Notes: generated by a model from the letters alone, not told the origin. A DNA stretch of 60,790 nucleotides from Fragilariopsis cylindrus CCMP1102 (GCA_900095095.1 FMBT01000512.1:1-60790), one strand, 5' to 3'. Positions 31,618-43,487 are shown, numbered from the stretch's first letter. Numbers and translations are program-made.

Positions 31618-33078
31618 ATTAATTCTCAGTATAGTATAGTACGTTACGTAGAAGAAGAAGATTTCTAAAAGAAAAACTAAAGCGCGTACTGTAGATCTAA
31701 CATAGTAAACTCTTTTCTTCCGTGAAACGATTCCGTCTCTCAATTCATACTGTTGCTTGTTATTATAGCCTAGAGGGATTCTATTCTGACAGTTGATTAT
31801 CAACGTTTCGTAGGAATATTCAAAATTAACATTCGAACTTGACGATAGTAGGTATGTCGATATTACAGTGCCATCTCCTTGAGATTTGTTTACTGGACCA
31901 TCTCTCAATTGATGGATGTCTCGTACGACTGCGCTGTAATACTTCCCATTAGATATCGATTGTAAGCTTTCTGCTTCTTCACACGATCTGACATCTTAGT
32001 ACTCTCAATAAAGGTTGAGTGCTTGACGAACAGTGTGTAATTCAATGGCAGTGCACTGTAGTCATACTTGTTCTTTCATGGCTGTTGCATGGAAACCATC
32101 GTTTGGTTGCCTCGAGTGCCTGTTGGTAAGCTAACCTTTTGTGCCGCTAGTGGTAACAGGGCAGTATCATCTCCATACAGTTCGTGATGTCGCTATTGGG
32201 GTGTCAACAACATACATGTGTCCAGCATCGCTTGTCGCTAGATAGTTTCTAACTGCACCAGCAAAGTTGAAGTTGCTTTTGGCTGCTGCTGATTGGTTAT
32301 TCCTTTCGTAAGTAGTCGTCGATAGACGATAATATATCTTTGCCCATGCTACCACAACTTGACAATGAAGTCGTCGATGCTCAGTTTTAACGTCGCCGTC
32401 TTCTTCGGTTCCGTTGTAATTTGGCTATAGTCGTCTCTAGCGTGCAGGAAGTATAGTTGATCGAAAATACGTCCTGTTTTTGTTATATATTGGAATAATA
32501 TACAAGTAGAAACTGCAATAATAACCCCCTACACTACACTACTTCCTCCGTTCAACGCTAACTTCAGACGCGCTGTCGTTTGAAACGTTTCAGCCTAATT
32601 AACAATTTCAACTACGAAATTTGAAAGGAGGATGAGGGAAACTTGTGACTTTAACCCTCTATTTTGTGAGTAAATCTTACTATTTTAAAATTTTAGTGTG
32701 CTTTTACAGACGCTAAATTTTAAAACAATAGCGCGCGTGATAATAAGCGTTGCACGGAGGAAGTACGTACAGTACTGTACTTTACTGTTTGGGTCCTTAT
32801 TTGTCAGAAGATGGATTGTTCCTTTTGAATAATAATATGATTTTGCGATTTCTTATTCAGTATTGGTACCCTCATCGCATTGATCTTTGACAGGACAACA
32901 TAACGTCACAGAACATAACATCACAGAACATTACATAACATAACATAACATAACATAACGTAACAGGACCGACTGTCCCAAAGTATTAGTATTAATAGTA
33001 TTCTACTCTACAGTACTGTACTGTACTGTACTGTACTATCATCAAACATCAAAAAGGAAAAAAACGTTAAAATAAATA
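31618..33078. other. Intergenic region with decayed coding sequence and a MITE-like element
   Basis: Between 31620 and 32460 the minus strand shows protein-like frames that change phase and are broken by stops (for instance YGDDTALLPLAAQKVSLP and DRVKKQKAYNRYLMGSI), suggesting an old coding sequence, possibly of a mobile element; I cannot name it. A TA-flanked inverted-repeat element lies at 32542-32763. After it come (ATAAC)n and (CTGTA)n microrepeats (32925-33040). Confidence 0.45.
32542..32763. mobile_element. TA-flanked terminal-inverted-repeat element (MITE-like), member B
   Basis: The left end CTTCCTCCGTTCAACGCTAA faces the right end TTGCACGGAGGAAG, and further inward ACGCGCT faces AGCGCGCGT. 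Each end is flanked by TA. Length 222 bp, AT-rich interior, no coding frame. The terminus closely resembles Stowaway-type MITE ends (CTCCCTCCGT). Confidence 0.75.
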
Positions 33079-34996
33079 ATGGATAATGATAATAAGCATG
33101 ATGATGATGACGCAATTCGTCGTTTACAACCTCGTCCATCATCGTCATCTCGTCCATTATTAATCTTTAATCATAATCCAAAAGCAGGTACGTACTGTAC
33201 GATACTGTAGGTCTGTTTTCTTTTCTTTTTACCCTTTACGTTTATTTTTATCTTCTTTTACGTGTACTATTCCGTTCAATAACATATGATGACCTTCATG
33301 CAATGCTAGCGTCGATGTCGCTTTATAGCTTTATGTATTAAACGAAATTCCCCGCCACTTATTCCATGCAATAAATCTCACACCACCTTTCCATTCCATT
33401 CCCATTGTCCTCTTCCTCTCGTCGTCGTCGTCGTCGTTATTGTCGCGACGCTGCACCGGGCACGCACTACTTACTATGTATCGTTTGTATCATGGGATTT
33501 ATAATATGTTTTATGTTTCACGCAAACAAAATAAAATAGGTGGTGGATCAGTATTAAAGACAATAAGAGGATTTAAAACGAATGAAATTCAATGTAGGTC
33601 TGGAAATCGAAAAGAGAGTGGTTGTCAACCAAATCAATGGGATAGGATTAATAGGATTATTTCATTCTCATCCAATTTGAAGGATAATAATAATAATTCA
33701 TCACTATCATCATTCTCCTCTAATAATAATAATAATAATACAACAGAAACAGATACTATAAATAATACATTTATTCATATTGGTGAATTTTCCAGAACCA
33801 CAGCACAAGATAAAGAACGTGGATATATAATTGGTACAATACGTGAACCATGTTCCCAATATGTTAGTTTATGGAGTTTTGGTTCCTTCAATAATGGTGC
33901 ATTTCGAAATTATCAAGTACGAGATACAGAATTATATGGTCAATCACCACCGTACTTTAATACCACAGAGGATATACAAAGATTCCATAAATGGATGAAT
34001 CATCCATCAGTTATCGGTGAAATTGGACGTCGAGTTACTGTTAGTTATGGTAATGATGATGACGACAATGACAATGACAATAATAGCATCGTTAATAATG
34101 TTGATTGTTGGGTTGTTGTTGAAAATTTTCAACAAACTTTATTCGATTGTCTGAACAGATATGAAAATCAAGGTGGGTATGTGGATTGGACATCAACAAC
34201 TTTATCCCAATTGAAAGAGAAAGTACAAGTACAAGAAGAAGAAGAAAACAACAACAACAACAACAGTCATCATCATCATCATTCTCGTCGTCATCTTGGC
34301 GGTAATAGTCGTAGTCATAGTAGTCGTAAATTCAAACGATTTTATAATAAAGGATCAAAAAAAAGGAAAAATGATCATCTAAAGGATGATCATTCAAAGG
34401 ATGATCCAATAGGTGATCCAAGAAAACAGCATCATGCATCATGTCATATCTTTTTTGCTACTACAACTACTACTCAAAATGATAATGATAATTATTTAAT
34501 ACAACAAGTTATGTCACCAAAAAATGAATTATTTATATATCAACAATTTGGTTATGATCGATGTTGTACTACTAATATACCTACTATCGTCGGTACAACA
34601 TTGACGTCGTCGTCGTCGTCGTCATCCTCGTCGTTGTTTGGCAACGGCAACAACAGCAAAAGTAAAAGTAGCAGTAATAATACTGAAACTGAGTTTGAAT
34701 CTACTACTGGCGACAGTGATGGTGTATCTTCATCGTCATCATCATTTTCGTCGTCACCACCACCAACAACAACAACAACAACATTGAACAACGCATCATT
34801 TCTACCATCAACGTCATCGATATTGATTTTCAACAAGCATAATAACACTCCGACAACGACAACAACAACGTCAATAAGTATATTAATTAGTTTTTTGTTC
34901 GCAGGTGGTTTCTTCATTATGATATATCGTTTGAGGGGATGGATAGATAATCTTAGTTGTAGTAGTAAACAACAAAGATCAAGTAAGTCAAGTTGA
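33079..34996 (+). CDS. P-loop sulfotransferase-like protein with C-terminal membrane segment
   Basis: Exon 1 is 33079-33187 and exon 2 is 33540-34996, split at GCA-G|GT so that the junction completes NHNPKAGGGSVLKTI, a 5'-phosphosulfate-binding loop typical of sulfotransferases. The product is 521 residues. Later comes GTIREPCSQYVSLWSFGS (about 145), which fits the 3'-phosphate-binding Arg/Ser motif. The family transfers sulfate from PAPS to carbohydrates or proteins, usually in the Golgi. The second half is low complexity: Asn, His, Ser/Arg and Thr runs from trinucleotide repeats. A hydrophobic helix near the end (ISILISFLFAGGFFIMIY) is followed by a basic tail. No N-terminal anchor is seen, so the C-terminal helix would be the only anchor. 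An in-frame extension upstream of exon 2 lies in the intron. Confidence 0.72.
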
Positions 34997-35416
34997 TGCG
35001 ATATAAAATAAATAAATAAATAGATAGATAAATAAATAAATAAAAGGGTTTTAGCATAGCATAGCATAGCATAAAATGAAGTCTCGTTTTTTCTAAAGTC
35101 TTATAAAAGGTTATGAGTTATATATTTATTTAATATTTATTTACGAGTTGTTACAAACAAACAACGTTTGGGGATTGGATATACATATAATATGTAAACG
35201 ACGACTAGAATTTTTATCTTGATCATAGATTGCATTGATGATGAGCTTACTATTATTATTGTAGTTGCTGGTTATTAATTGTGAGTTGTGTCAGTTAGGC
35301 AGGCCTGCCTATTTCATAGTTGAGTTCTTGATAGATGATGGATTGGGTTGGTTTGGATTGGATGCAACCGAGCCAGCAATTGTCAACTCAACCAACACAG
35401 TACCGTTCATTCGTGT
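34997..35416. other. Convergent intergenic region
   Basis: About 420 bases between convergent genes, with AATA/GATA tetranucleotide runs (35010-35045) and a TAGCA microrepeat. Likely 3' UTRs of both genes. Confidence 0.5.
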
Positions 35417-36759
35417 CTAAAACAACGACGTAATATTGAATACCATTTTAGGTAAACCATAATCATCATTATCATTATCTTGTTGATCAAGTTCCTTTAA
35501 TAGAGATATAGTATCTTGTTGAATTTGATGAGTCTCCATTGCAGGTGTGAAGAATAATCTGTCATTCCTATTACTACTATTATTATGTAATTCTTCTTCT
35601 TCTTTGCTGCGACGACGATAGCACTGCTCTTGCTCTAAATGATAGAATGTAAACCCTTCAAATTCTTCAAGGTCTAATGTATCAAAACAATTATCATCAA
35701 ATTTTTCAAGAAGATGATGTTGATCATTATTATGTTGATGATCATTAACATTATTTATACTACTCTCTTGAGATAATTCAATCGATACCTTTCGATGTGG
35801 AAACTGTTGTTGTGGATTTCTTACTACTACTACATCACCACCACTCGACGTCGTCGTCAATACAAAAGGCATCTTCCTCTGTCGTTGTTGACTACGTGTG
35901 TTTGTCAATTTCTTCTTCTCCTTATTATTGACCGATGTTGTTGTTGGTGTTGCTGTTGTATTCGTTTTATTATTCGTGTTATTATTATTCGAATCAACAC
36001 TATAGGTTGTTCTAATAGACGAAGTAAATAATTGTTTAGTAGTAGAAGCATACTTTTGACGTGTCAATAAACGACATAAATCTGGTGAATCTTGTAAGAA
36101 ATATATATGATAATAGGCACCTTTTTCTGGTCCGTTTTGAATTCTTAAAAAACCCCAAAGATTTAATTGTCGTTGGAATGATTTAAATTTGGTTTGATTA
36201 CTAAAGAATAATGGTAATATATTCGATACAAACTCGGATACGTTATGTACTTTAAATCTATTACTACTTGTATGTGGATATGGAGCAGGAAGCCATGATA
36301 CGATACTATCATTCCCTTCACTTTTAGATATCCTTAACATATCATGTAACTTCCATGGGAAAAGAAGTCCTATATTATAGGAATAAATGTATATAAGATA
36401 TATGATATGATGAACAATATGAAAACGGATAATGTGGTATTCATATTATGTTGTGAGTGTGAATGTGAATGCGAATTATTTTGCTCGCTTCTATTATTAT
36501 AAACTTGCACATACACGCACAACACACATCGCATACACAGAACGGAAACGTCGTAACGTCTTATTATATTTCGAGTTAAAAGATATATAGATATATAAAT
36601 GATATTTATGACATATATATATATATATATATATATATGATACACGTACGTACCTCCACGAGTTCGTTTTCCTCTTGTATTATTCGATCCTTCTACTATT
36701 AATAGATCAGTATTAGCTGTAACACTTTTTGGACTTGGTGGTGAAGTAGCAGTCTCCAT
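35417..36759 (-). CDS. HSF: HSF-type DNA-binding protein, two exons
   Basis: Exon 1 starts at ATG 36759 (METATSPPSPKSV ...) and ends in KRTRGG around 36654-36646; exon 2 (36370-35417) opens with FFFPWKLHDMLRIS. To keep the frame the donor must be the downstream GTGTAT at 36645, since the stronger-looking GTACGTACG at 36653 leaves the phase off by one; this junction is uncertain. The HSF domain has FPWKLHDML, SIVSWLP, NRFKVHNVSEFVSNILPLFF and the recognition helix NQTKFKSFQRQLNLWGFLRI, of the canonical diatom type, and differs clearly from the 12518/15165 pair. The C-terminal region is Asn/Gln/Thr-rich with an acidic, hydrophobic patch (NCFDTLDLEEFEGFTFYHLE) that could activate transcription. 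Confidence 0.85.
36600..36640. repeat. (AT)n microsatellite in HSF intron
   Basis: About 13 AT dinucleotides just inside the donor side of the intron of the minus-strand HSF gene. Confidence 0.8.
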
Positions 36760-37351
36760 GATAATTCTTTTTTCTTGCAACAGAATAATATACGATAGGA
36801 TGGATATGGATGATCGATATAACGTTAGGGACAATTAGACAACCAGATGATATAGTGGTATTATGACGATGATGTGATTTTTATGGATGTATGTGTGTGA
36901 CGTGTGTGTGTGTGTGTGAGTGGGTGGGGGCGAAATGTTGTTCTCAGCTTTGTGTTTTTTTTAGAAGAGTAACATTTAGTCGCCGAAATAGAATTTTTTG
37001 TGTGTGTGTGAGTGGGAGTGGTTGCGAAATAGTGTGGGAATGTGTGTAATACTTCAATGTACTCAGTATATATACGGCCTAGAGAGCCCTTCTTTGCATT
37101 ATTTTCTTTTTGAAATGTACACAAAAGAAGATACTCTTTTAGATGACGTGCATTCTATGATAAAGTTGATATATTCGTAAATTACCGGTAGTAGTGGTTC
37201 GATTTTAGTATGATTGATATTTTCGTGTATACCATAAATAAATTCTCGGGGGCTATTATTTCCGCTAAGGGTATAATACAAAAGCGCTATCAAACTGTTG
37301 TTCTTTTGGCACTGCGAAATGGTGAAAACGAAAAAAAAAACAATTATGATA

Positions 37352-37562
37352 CTTCCTAGTCCCGGCAACACATAACTTGCACGCGCTATCGCTTGGAATT
37401 ATTACAGGATAGTAAAAGCGCGTTGAAAACTTCAAATCTTCATAAAATCCTTCGCTTATTTTTTATTTTTTTCGTACAGAATTAAGGTTTTGGCGTGCTT
37501 TATTCGCGTGTTAATTTTCGGACTATAGCGCGTGCGAATCATGCGTTGCCCGGAGGAAGAAG
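37352..37562. mobile_element. TA-flanked terminal-inverted-repeat element (MITE-like), member C
   Basis: The left end CTTCCTAGTCCCGGCAACAC through GCACGCGCTAT is the imperfect reverse complement of the right end, ATAGCGCGTGC through GCGTTGCCCGGAGGAAGAAG. TA flanks both ends. Length 211 bp, no coding frame. It shares the TACTTCCT...GCAACGC...ACGCGCTAT terminus with member B. Confidence 0.72.
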
Positions 37563-38586
37563 TATAAGCATGCGCTATTAAAGAACAGCAGGCAGGTGTC
37601 AGATCGATCCCCTTCGTCGGAAAACTCCCAATAAAATCTCGGATAAATACCATTAGATACCTTCGGTGATGCCATAATCTGGTTTTGTATCGCCCCCTGA
37701 CATTAAAATAAGAATTGTGCTCCCACTAACTTACTGGCAGTACGGTAGTGCTCGAATCGAATGAGAGAAAAATGAATCTAGTGTTCTCATAAGCGCGTCA
37801 AATATGATGTCTTTTTAAATCATATTTTGTCGTCCGTACCTCAACCAGCACATCAGACTGCGCAAACATTAACAGGATTCGTGTTATAAGGTAAGAAGTG
37901 TGCCTACTAGTAGCAAAAATAATATCCAACAAATTAACTATTAACGTGGTGCAGTGTGTGCCTGCTAAAGGCCAATTATTGTATATTATTAAGTTGATGA
38001 GGGCCAAAAGCAAATTTCTGAACCATTATAATGCCTTCCCTTCGAATTCTACCCTGTTTTGTGTCCAGAACAAGAGGACCACCTTACTTGAGTACTGATT
38101 CCATATGTACCTACCTGTTATCATTGAGTTGTTGCAAATGATGATGAAGTCAAATGTACAGTGTATGTATTCAAGTTGTTGCTTCACATATCATTGAAAA
38201 TTTTATCAATGATGGACTCTACTAGGATAAGAATAAGGTAGGTAGGTAATCCCTGACCACCTGGCATGATAATCAATTACTACATATATAGCAGTAGGTT
38301 GCATTACCCCAACAGAGAGAAGAGTTTGTACGATGATTTGTTTGTGCAAGCAATATAGTGTTTGTTTTTGAGCAAGCATACATTATTCTATACACAATAC
38401 CACCAGCAAGGATGAAATACAATTAGATGAGGTAGTCCCCATCCACACGTACAAGTTTAATTCTATTTTATCTACAGATTGGAATCAGGCAGGTCAACTG
38501 TTGTCTTACTTGGCTATCTAAGACGGTAAGGAGCAGCGCGGCAGCTTTTAAATAACAAGTTATATAGATTGGAATCATCATTTATT

Positions 38587-39085
38587 CCCTATCTTATACA
38601 TTATTTCTCAACCCCTATATGTATACAACCCCAAGGATTATTCCCAAACAGACCAACAATACTGTTGTGTTCCTTTACCTCATAATATTATACACTCCTT
38701 GGTTGATCGAAGTAGAACCTACATGCACATGCATGCATCAGGAGGATGAGGAAGTAAACTATTCTCCTGTGATGGCATATCAATATTTATTGCGCCACTG
38801 GTGGCATGCAGAAGTTTGCAGGGAGTCACAACACATTCACACACAGAAGTAGTTCCTGTTGTTATTGTTGTTGTTTCAATGGATTGTTGTTTGGTTGGAA
38901 TAGAAAAACAGAACTTGCAGCATTCTACATATATAATATATATATATGCACCAGGAGTGGATATTATTGTTAGAAACTGTTTACAACATGGGCAACAGGT
39001 GTGATGGTCACACACTGGGCAGCAGTTGTATCCTTATTTTATGCTATTTTTTGTTTTGAAATCCTCCTCTCTTATGCACCCTGTG
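38587..39085 (-). repeat. Dispersed repeat, copy 2 (inverted copy of 22755-23235)
   Basis: This is the reverse-complement partner of 22755-23235, with matching landmarks CTTATACATT...CTCAACCCC, CATGCATCAGGAGGA, CCACTGG, GTGACT-like CAGGGAGTCACAACACATTC, TTGTTTGGTTGGAATAGA, CAGGAGTGGATATTATTGTTAG and ATGCACCCTGTGGTGATTCGA. The two copies are 15 kb apart. Confidence 0.75.
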
Positions 39086-39890
39086 GTGATTCGAAATTTG
39101 CCTGCCAACCCTATACACAACCTCATATAACCTGTATTATGCACATCATAAGGTGTCAGTGTGGATTCAAAAGGGATATATACAAGTAACATTTACCTCT
39201 GTTCTGCAGAGAATGTCAAAGTGCACAACAAATAATTTTCACACAGCAGCAGTTGTTGTTGGTGTTGTTGTTCCATATTGTTGACAGTATGAGGAACAGA
39301 ACTGGCACAAGCATGCAACAGGTATGGATTCACCAGTGTTGTGAGAATCTCCAAATTTCTTTATTTTGTACACACAACCTGAATGAACACAAAAGCTTTC
39401 TAGGATGTAAAGAACATTATTAGGTAAAATTAGAATACACAGCAATATTTTGCAGGTGCTAGCTCATACAATTGATTGGTTGACATAACTGATAGAATCA
39501 ACATGCAACAGGAGTTGATCCACCAAAAGTGATATATATACCAATATTAATATTACTGCTATTTTGCACGCACAACACATTCTCACCCAGCAACAGCGTT
39601 CCTCTTGTTGCTTGTTGTTGATTCATAATTTACTTGTTTGGTTGACAGGAATACATAGATAGAACAAGTATGTACCAGGAGTGGATCCATCAGTGATACT
39701 ACACTCACTACAACTGGACAACACACCTTCACCTGCCAAAGTTTCCACGAATGAATAGCACATGACAAATAATTCAATCAACAAAAGAAGCAGTTGTGTT
39801 CTTGTTGTTTCATATATTGTGTGATTAATTAACAGTAACATAAATAGATGCACCATAATATTACTGGACAACCTTGCGGATGTTTAAACA
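38815..39890. repeat. Degenerate tandem modules of about 300-400 bp
   Basis: Three or four diverged modules share the order: CACACA-G(A/C)AG, TTGTTGTT-rich stretch, GGTTGACAGGAATA-like block, AGAAC-x-AGTATG-like block, then ACCAGGAGTGGATCCA (38952, 39320 variant, 39505 variant, 39675). The first module overlaps the dispersed repeat at 38587-39085. They look like old tandem duplications of a non-coding sequence. Confidence 0.5.
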
Positions 39891-40916
39891 AAAAATTGCT
39901 ATGGCTATATCATCATGTCATGTGGTTGCTGTCTCCAATTGACCCCTTTTATCATAGAGATGATTGATTTTCTCACTTTTCCTTTCTTTAGTTACATGAT
40001 ACATTCTACATGTGGTTTTCTTATTTAGGTCAAATAGACCGGTATTACATTCTGATCATAAGGTTAGTTGGCATAGTATGAGCCCAAAGTAGTAGAAGAA
40101 ACATAATAATAATCCTCTTGATCAATATCTATCAATAATGTATGTACACACTGTAGTACATACATGATGGTATATGTGAACTATTACTACAACTAGTATT
40201 CCACACTGATTATCAATTCTAGACCAGAGATGTTTGTTCAAAAGAATAACTCTCCAGGGACAGGATGGCCCAGAATTTACATTACTGGAAATGGTGCTCA
40301 AGGAAGGATACTTAATATTCAGTAAATACAGTTAGTTGTAACTAGTATTTATCACATCGCGCCACGACTGGTGAATGAGAAATTATTAAATCGTGATATT
40401 CGACTGTCTCGACTCACTCGAATAAAAAAAATTGTATTCTACCGATCGCCAAGAAACATACCGTTATCATAATTTGTATACATTTACGGATAAAAGAACA
40501 TTAAAAGAAATCGCGTGACGACAACCTTTGCTGAGAACAATTTTTTACCGCACCTCATAAAATATATTTGTTGTGGCAAAGAAAAGCAAAAAATAATATC
40601 GCCGATCGCTGAACACTGGTACGACATTCTGATTGATTCGCTATACCGTATCTATCCAATCCAAATCATTCAATAGAATAGAATAGAATAGAATATCGAT
40701 TGATTCTCACATCGATCATTAGCCAATCAAGCAATCGCACACCATACGAGTTCAGGCAGCTATTTTAATACTATCATTACGCCACAAACCTACAGTACTG
40801 TACTCGTCTGATTAATTGTTACTTGATTGTCTCGGTATCATCACTTAGTCCCAATCGATACTGTACATCGATCCACATACAACCAGAATCAAAAATCAAA
40901 AAGTAACAGAACAAAT

Positions 40917-43487
40917 ATGCCATCTTTAAAGATTGTTAGTCGTTTGTTTAGTGGAAGTAATAGTCACAAGAAACAGAAGAAAAAGCAACAAAAGAAGCAA
41001 CAAAGTGTTATTGCTGGTAACAACAACGGCAATAGCATCAACGAAGAAATCAACAATAACAACAGCAACAACAGGAACAGTAAATGTACCACAATTCGTA
41101 GTAGTAATAGTAGCATTCGACGGAAAATTAATTTCGACAACAATACCAACGATGATGATGACAATGATGATGATTTTATTTGTAAAAAAGAAGAATCTAC
41201 ATCCCAAGAGGATACAGCAATTGAGAGTATTAACGAAGAAGAGATAGAGGAGGAAGAGGAAGAGGAACACGAGATAAAGGAAGAAGAAGAAGATAAATAT
41301 CAGAATAAAGTGGATGATGATATTTCTTATGGACGACTTGACGACGAGAACAAGGATCAACAATATAAATCGGCATTGACATCAGCATCGAAATCGGCAT
41401 TGAAAGTAGAAGTAGTACTACCAGTTGGAGTACTACCACCAAGTATAGTCGAGACTCCTATATCATTACCGTCTACGTCGAATATGATACCGTCCTCTAT
41501 GTTGGCTCCCCGTCCTGACGATGACGACGAAGACGACAATGACAATGATATTTTATATAATGATGATGATATTGTTGATGATGATGATCGATCAATAATA
41601 TCAGGATTGACACAGGTAACAACTATTACATGTGGACAACAGAGTACGTCAGGAGGAACAATTAATTCAACCGGTAGTAATAATAGTAATAGTACTAAAA
41701 GGATGGAAGATTTTCTGAAAACTGAAAATGAAGCTATACGACAATTATTATTATTATCATCATTAGATGATGATGAAGATGATACAACTTCAATAACAAA
41801 TGATGATGATGCTGATGATGACAATAACGGGGATGACAATAATAATAACAATAACAATAATATCAATGTACCGATATCAATGGTAGCAGTATCATTATTA
41901 GCATCCGAAAAAGAAGATGGTATTATTAGTTCACTACTAATTGCTGCTACTGGAAGGAATACTACTACCACTACTACCTCTGCTGCTGTTGGTAGTGAAA
42001 AGAGGAGTAGGACGATAGCAGTGGATGAATCAGTACGTGGTGCGAATGAAGCAGAAGCTATCGTAAAAGAAATGGAACGCGTATTAAAAGATGAATTTCC
42101 CACGACAACTACTACAACAACTAAAACAACATCAACAACTACAACATCAAAAGATGGTAAATCTTCATCAAATTCGAATTCGAATTCGAATGAACAACGA
42201 TATGATCGTCATTCATCATCATATTATCCACTTCCTACATTTGTGGATTATACAACATCATATCCATTACCACCATCACAACAACAACACCTCCACCAAC
42301 AACAACAACACTCGGCATCATCAATAAGTCCACCACCATCACCACTTCGTTCTCATCCACATCCACTTCCACATCCACTATCATCGTCAACACTTAACAA
42401 CGTACCAACAACAATCGAAATAGTTGCTGCAATTTCTCCTGAAGTATCATGTGATATTCGTTCTGTTAGTCATCCACCATCTCTACAACAAAACAACAGC
42501 AACAACAGTGATAGTAACAGTAACAATAACAATTGCGACGATGATAGTAGAAGAAGAAGTCATTCATCATCGTCATCATCGACAACAATTTCTAGAACAA
42601 GTTCTAATCGGTCATCATCATCATCTGCATCTAGTAGGGATTTATTTCGTAAACAAGGTAGCGTATATCAACTAAAAGGTAGTAGTAACAACAACATAAA
42701 CAACAACAATAGCACTAAATCGAAGAGGACGAGAACGAGAACGACAAGACACAATACTCGAAGATCGTGGGGAATTATGTTGATTTATTTTCTCGTCTTT
42801 ATTTTTACAAGTTTTACAGCAAGTACAACTTGGAAAGTATGTAATAATTCAGAGAAAGATTTTAATGATATAATACAAGATTCAACAAAACAATTTATAC
42901 ATGGTCTTAATCGAACAACAAAAGTCGCACAAACAATAACGTATTATGCGGATGAACAAATATTAGAATATTATCAACCATTAGCTAATACTATTTTGGA
43001 ATCTGCACGAAGAACAACAAATTTATACCTCAGTAATATAATGAATGATGGAATGAAAGTAAGCATAATGAATAGTATTCAAGCAACGAAAACGTATGCT
43101 GCTCTCGAATCCATCACGATGACGGATGAAACTAAAACAAGTATCGTGAATAGTATTCATTCAACAAGAACTTACGTTGTGGGAATTGTCTCCAGTAGCT
43201 TTGACGTCATTATTCACAAAAGCATTCCAATGGAATATCTTCAGTCCACGAAAACATACCTTGTGGATACATTTCAATATACATTTACAGATCGAATGAA
43301 AAGAGAAGAAAGAAAAATGGAAGATGAAAAGAGGATGCAAGAATTATTATTAGCTGTTGTTGCAGCTACTGATGCAACAGCTAAAGCAGAAGTTCATCAA
43401 CAACAAATGGTGACTACAACTATATTTGCTGGTGCATGTGCATTCCTTGGATCGGTGGCTACCAATTATATATGGGCAGCAATGTAA
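40917..43487 (+). CDS. Large low-complexity protein with two C-terminal membrane segments
   Basis: Started at ATG 40917 (MPSLKIVSRLFSG), giving 856 residues; the upstream 30 codons are open but have no ATG. The first three quarters are runs of Asn, Asp, Glu, Ser and Thr encoded by trinucleotide repeats, probably disordered and largely acidic, and then Ser/Arg-rich. Around residue 645-670 a basic stretch (KSKRTRTRTTRHNTRRSWG) precedes a membrane helix (IMLIYFLVFIFTSFTAS). It is followed by about 170 residues of ordinary, helical sequence containing three imperfect repeats (SIQATKTYA, SIHSTRTYV, YLQSTKTYL), a charged coiled-coil-like segment (RMKREERKMEDEKRMQELL) and a terminal hydrophobic helix (TIFAGACAFLGSVATNYIW). 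Only the C-terminal part looks foldable. Family unknown; an organelle-membrane anchor protein is one possibility. Confidence 0.7.
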   Translation: MPSLKIVSRLFSGSNSHKKQKKKQQKKQQSVIAGNNNGNSINEEINNNNSNNRNSKCTTIRSSNSSIRRKINFDNNTNDDDDNDDDFICKKEESTSQEDTAIESINEEEIEEEEEEEHEIKEEEEDKYQNKVDDDISYGRLDDENKDQQYKSALTSASKSALKVEVVLPVGVLPPSIVETPISLPSTSNMIPSSMLAPRPDDDDEDDNDNDILYNDDDIVDDDDRSIISGLTQVTTITCGQQSTSGGTINSTGSNNSNSTKRMEDFLKTENEAIRQLLLLSSLDDDEDDTTSITNDDDADDDNNGDDNNNNNNNNINVPISMVAVSLLASEKEDGIISSLLIAATGRNTTTTTTSAAVGSEKRSRTIAVDESVRGANEAEAIVKEMERVLKDEFPTTTTTTTKTTSTTTTSKDGKSSSNSNSNSNEQRYDRHSSSYYPLPTFVDYTTSYPLPPSQQQHLHQQQQHSASSISPPPSPLRSHPHPLPHPLSSSTLNNVPTTIEIVAAISPEVSCDIRSVSHPPSLQQNNSNNSDSNSNNNNCDDDSRRRSHSSSSSSTTISRTSSNRSSSSSASSRDLFRKQGSVYQLKGSSNNNINNNNSTKSKRTRTRTTRHNTRRSWGIMLIYFLVFIFTSFTASTTWKVCNNSEKDFNDIIQDSTKQFIHGLNRTTKVAQTITYYADEQILEYYQPLANTILESARRTTNLYLSNIMNDGMKVSIMNSIQATKTYAALESITMTDETKTSIVNSIHSTRTYVVGIVSSSFDVIIHKSIPMEYLQSTKTYLVDTFQYTFTDRMKREERKMEDEKRMQELLLAVVAATDATAKAEVHQQQMVTTTIFAGACAFLGSVATNYIWAAM

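Larger units (their letters stand above)
36760..40916. other. Large repeat-rich gene-free region
   Basis: Over 4 kb with no credible gene. Contents from left to right: GT microrepeats (36890-37030), a TA-flanked inverted-repeat element (37352-37562), a segment with a relative at 59780-59960 (ACCCTGTTTTGTGTCC...AACAAG near 38045), a copy of a small dispersed repeat (about 38490-38570), the second arm of the 500-bp inverted repeat pair (38587-39085), a degenerate tandem module array to about 39890, then AT-rich DNA with a (AATAG)n run at 40674-40693 leading into the next gene. Confidence 0.6.

Noticed and set aside
33440..33539. In-frame ATG extension upstream of sulfotransferase exon 2
   Set aside because: The AG acceptor at 33538-33539 and the P-loop completed by exon 1 show this stretch is intron.
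40926..42103. Hydrophobic minus-strand frames opposite the 40917 gene
   Set aside because: They are antisense shadows of Asn/Asp/Thr trinucleotide repeats; the Leu/Ile/Val/Ser composition is an artefact.
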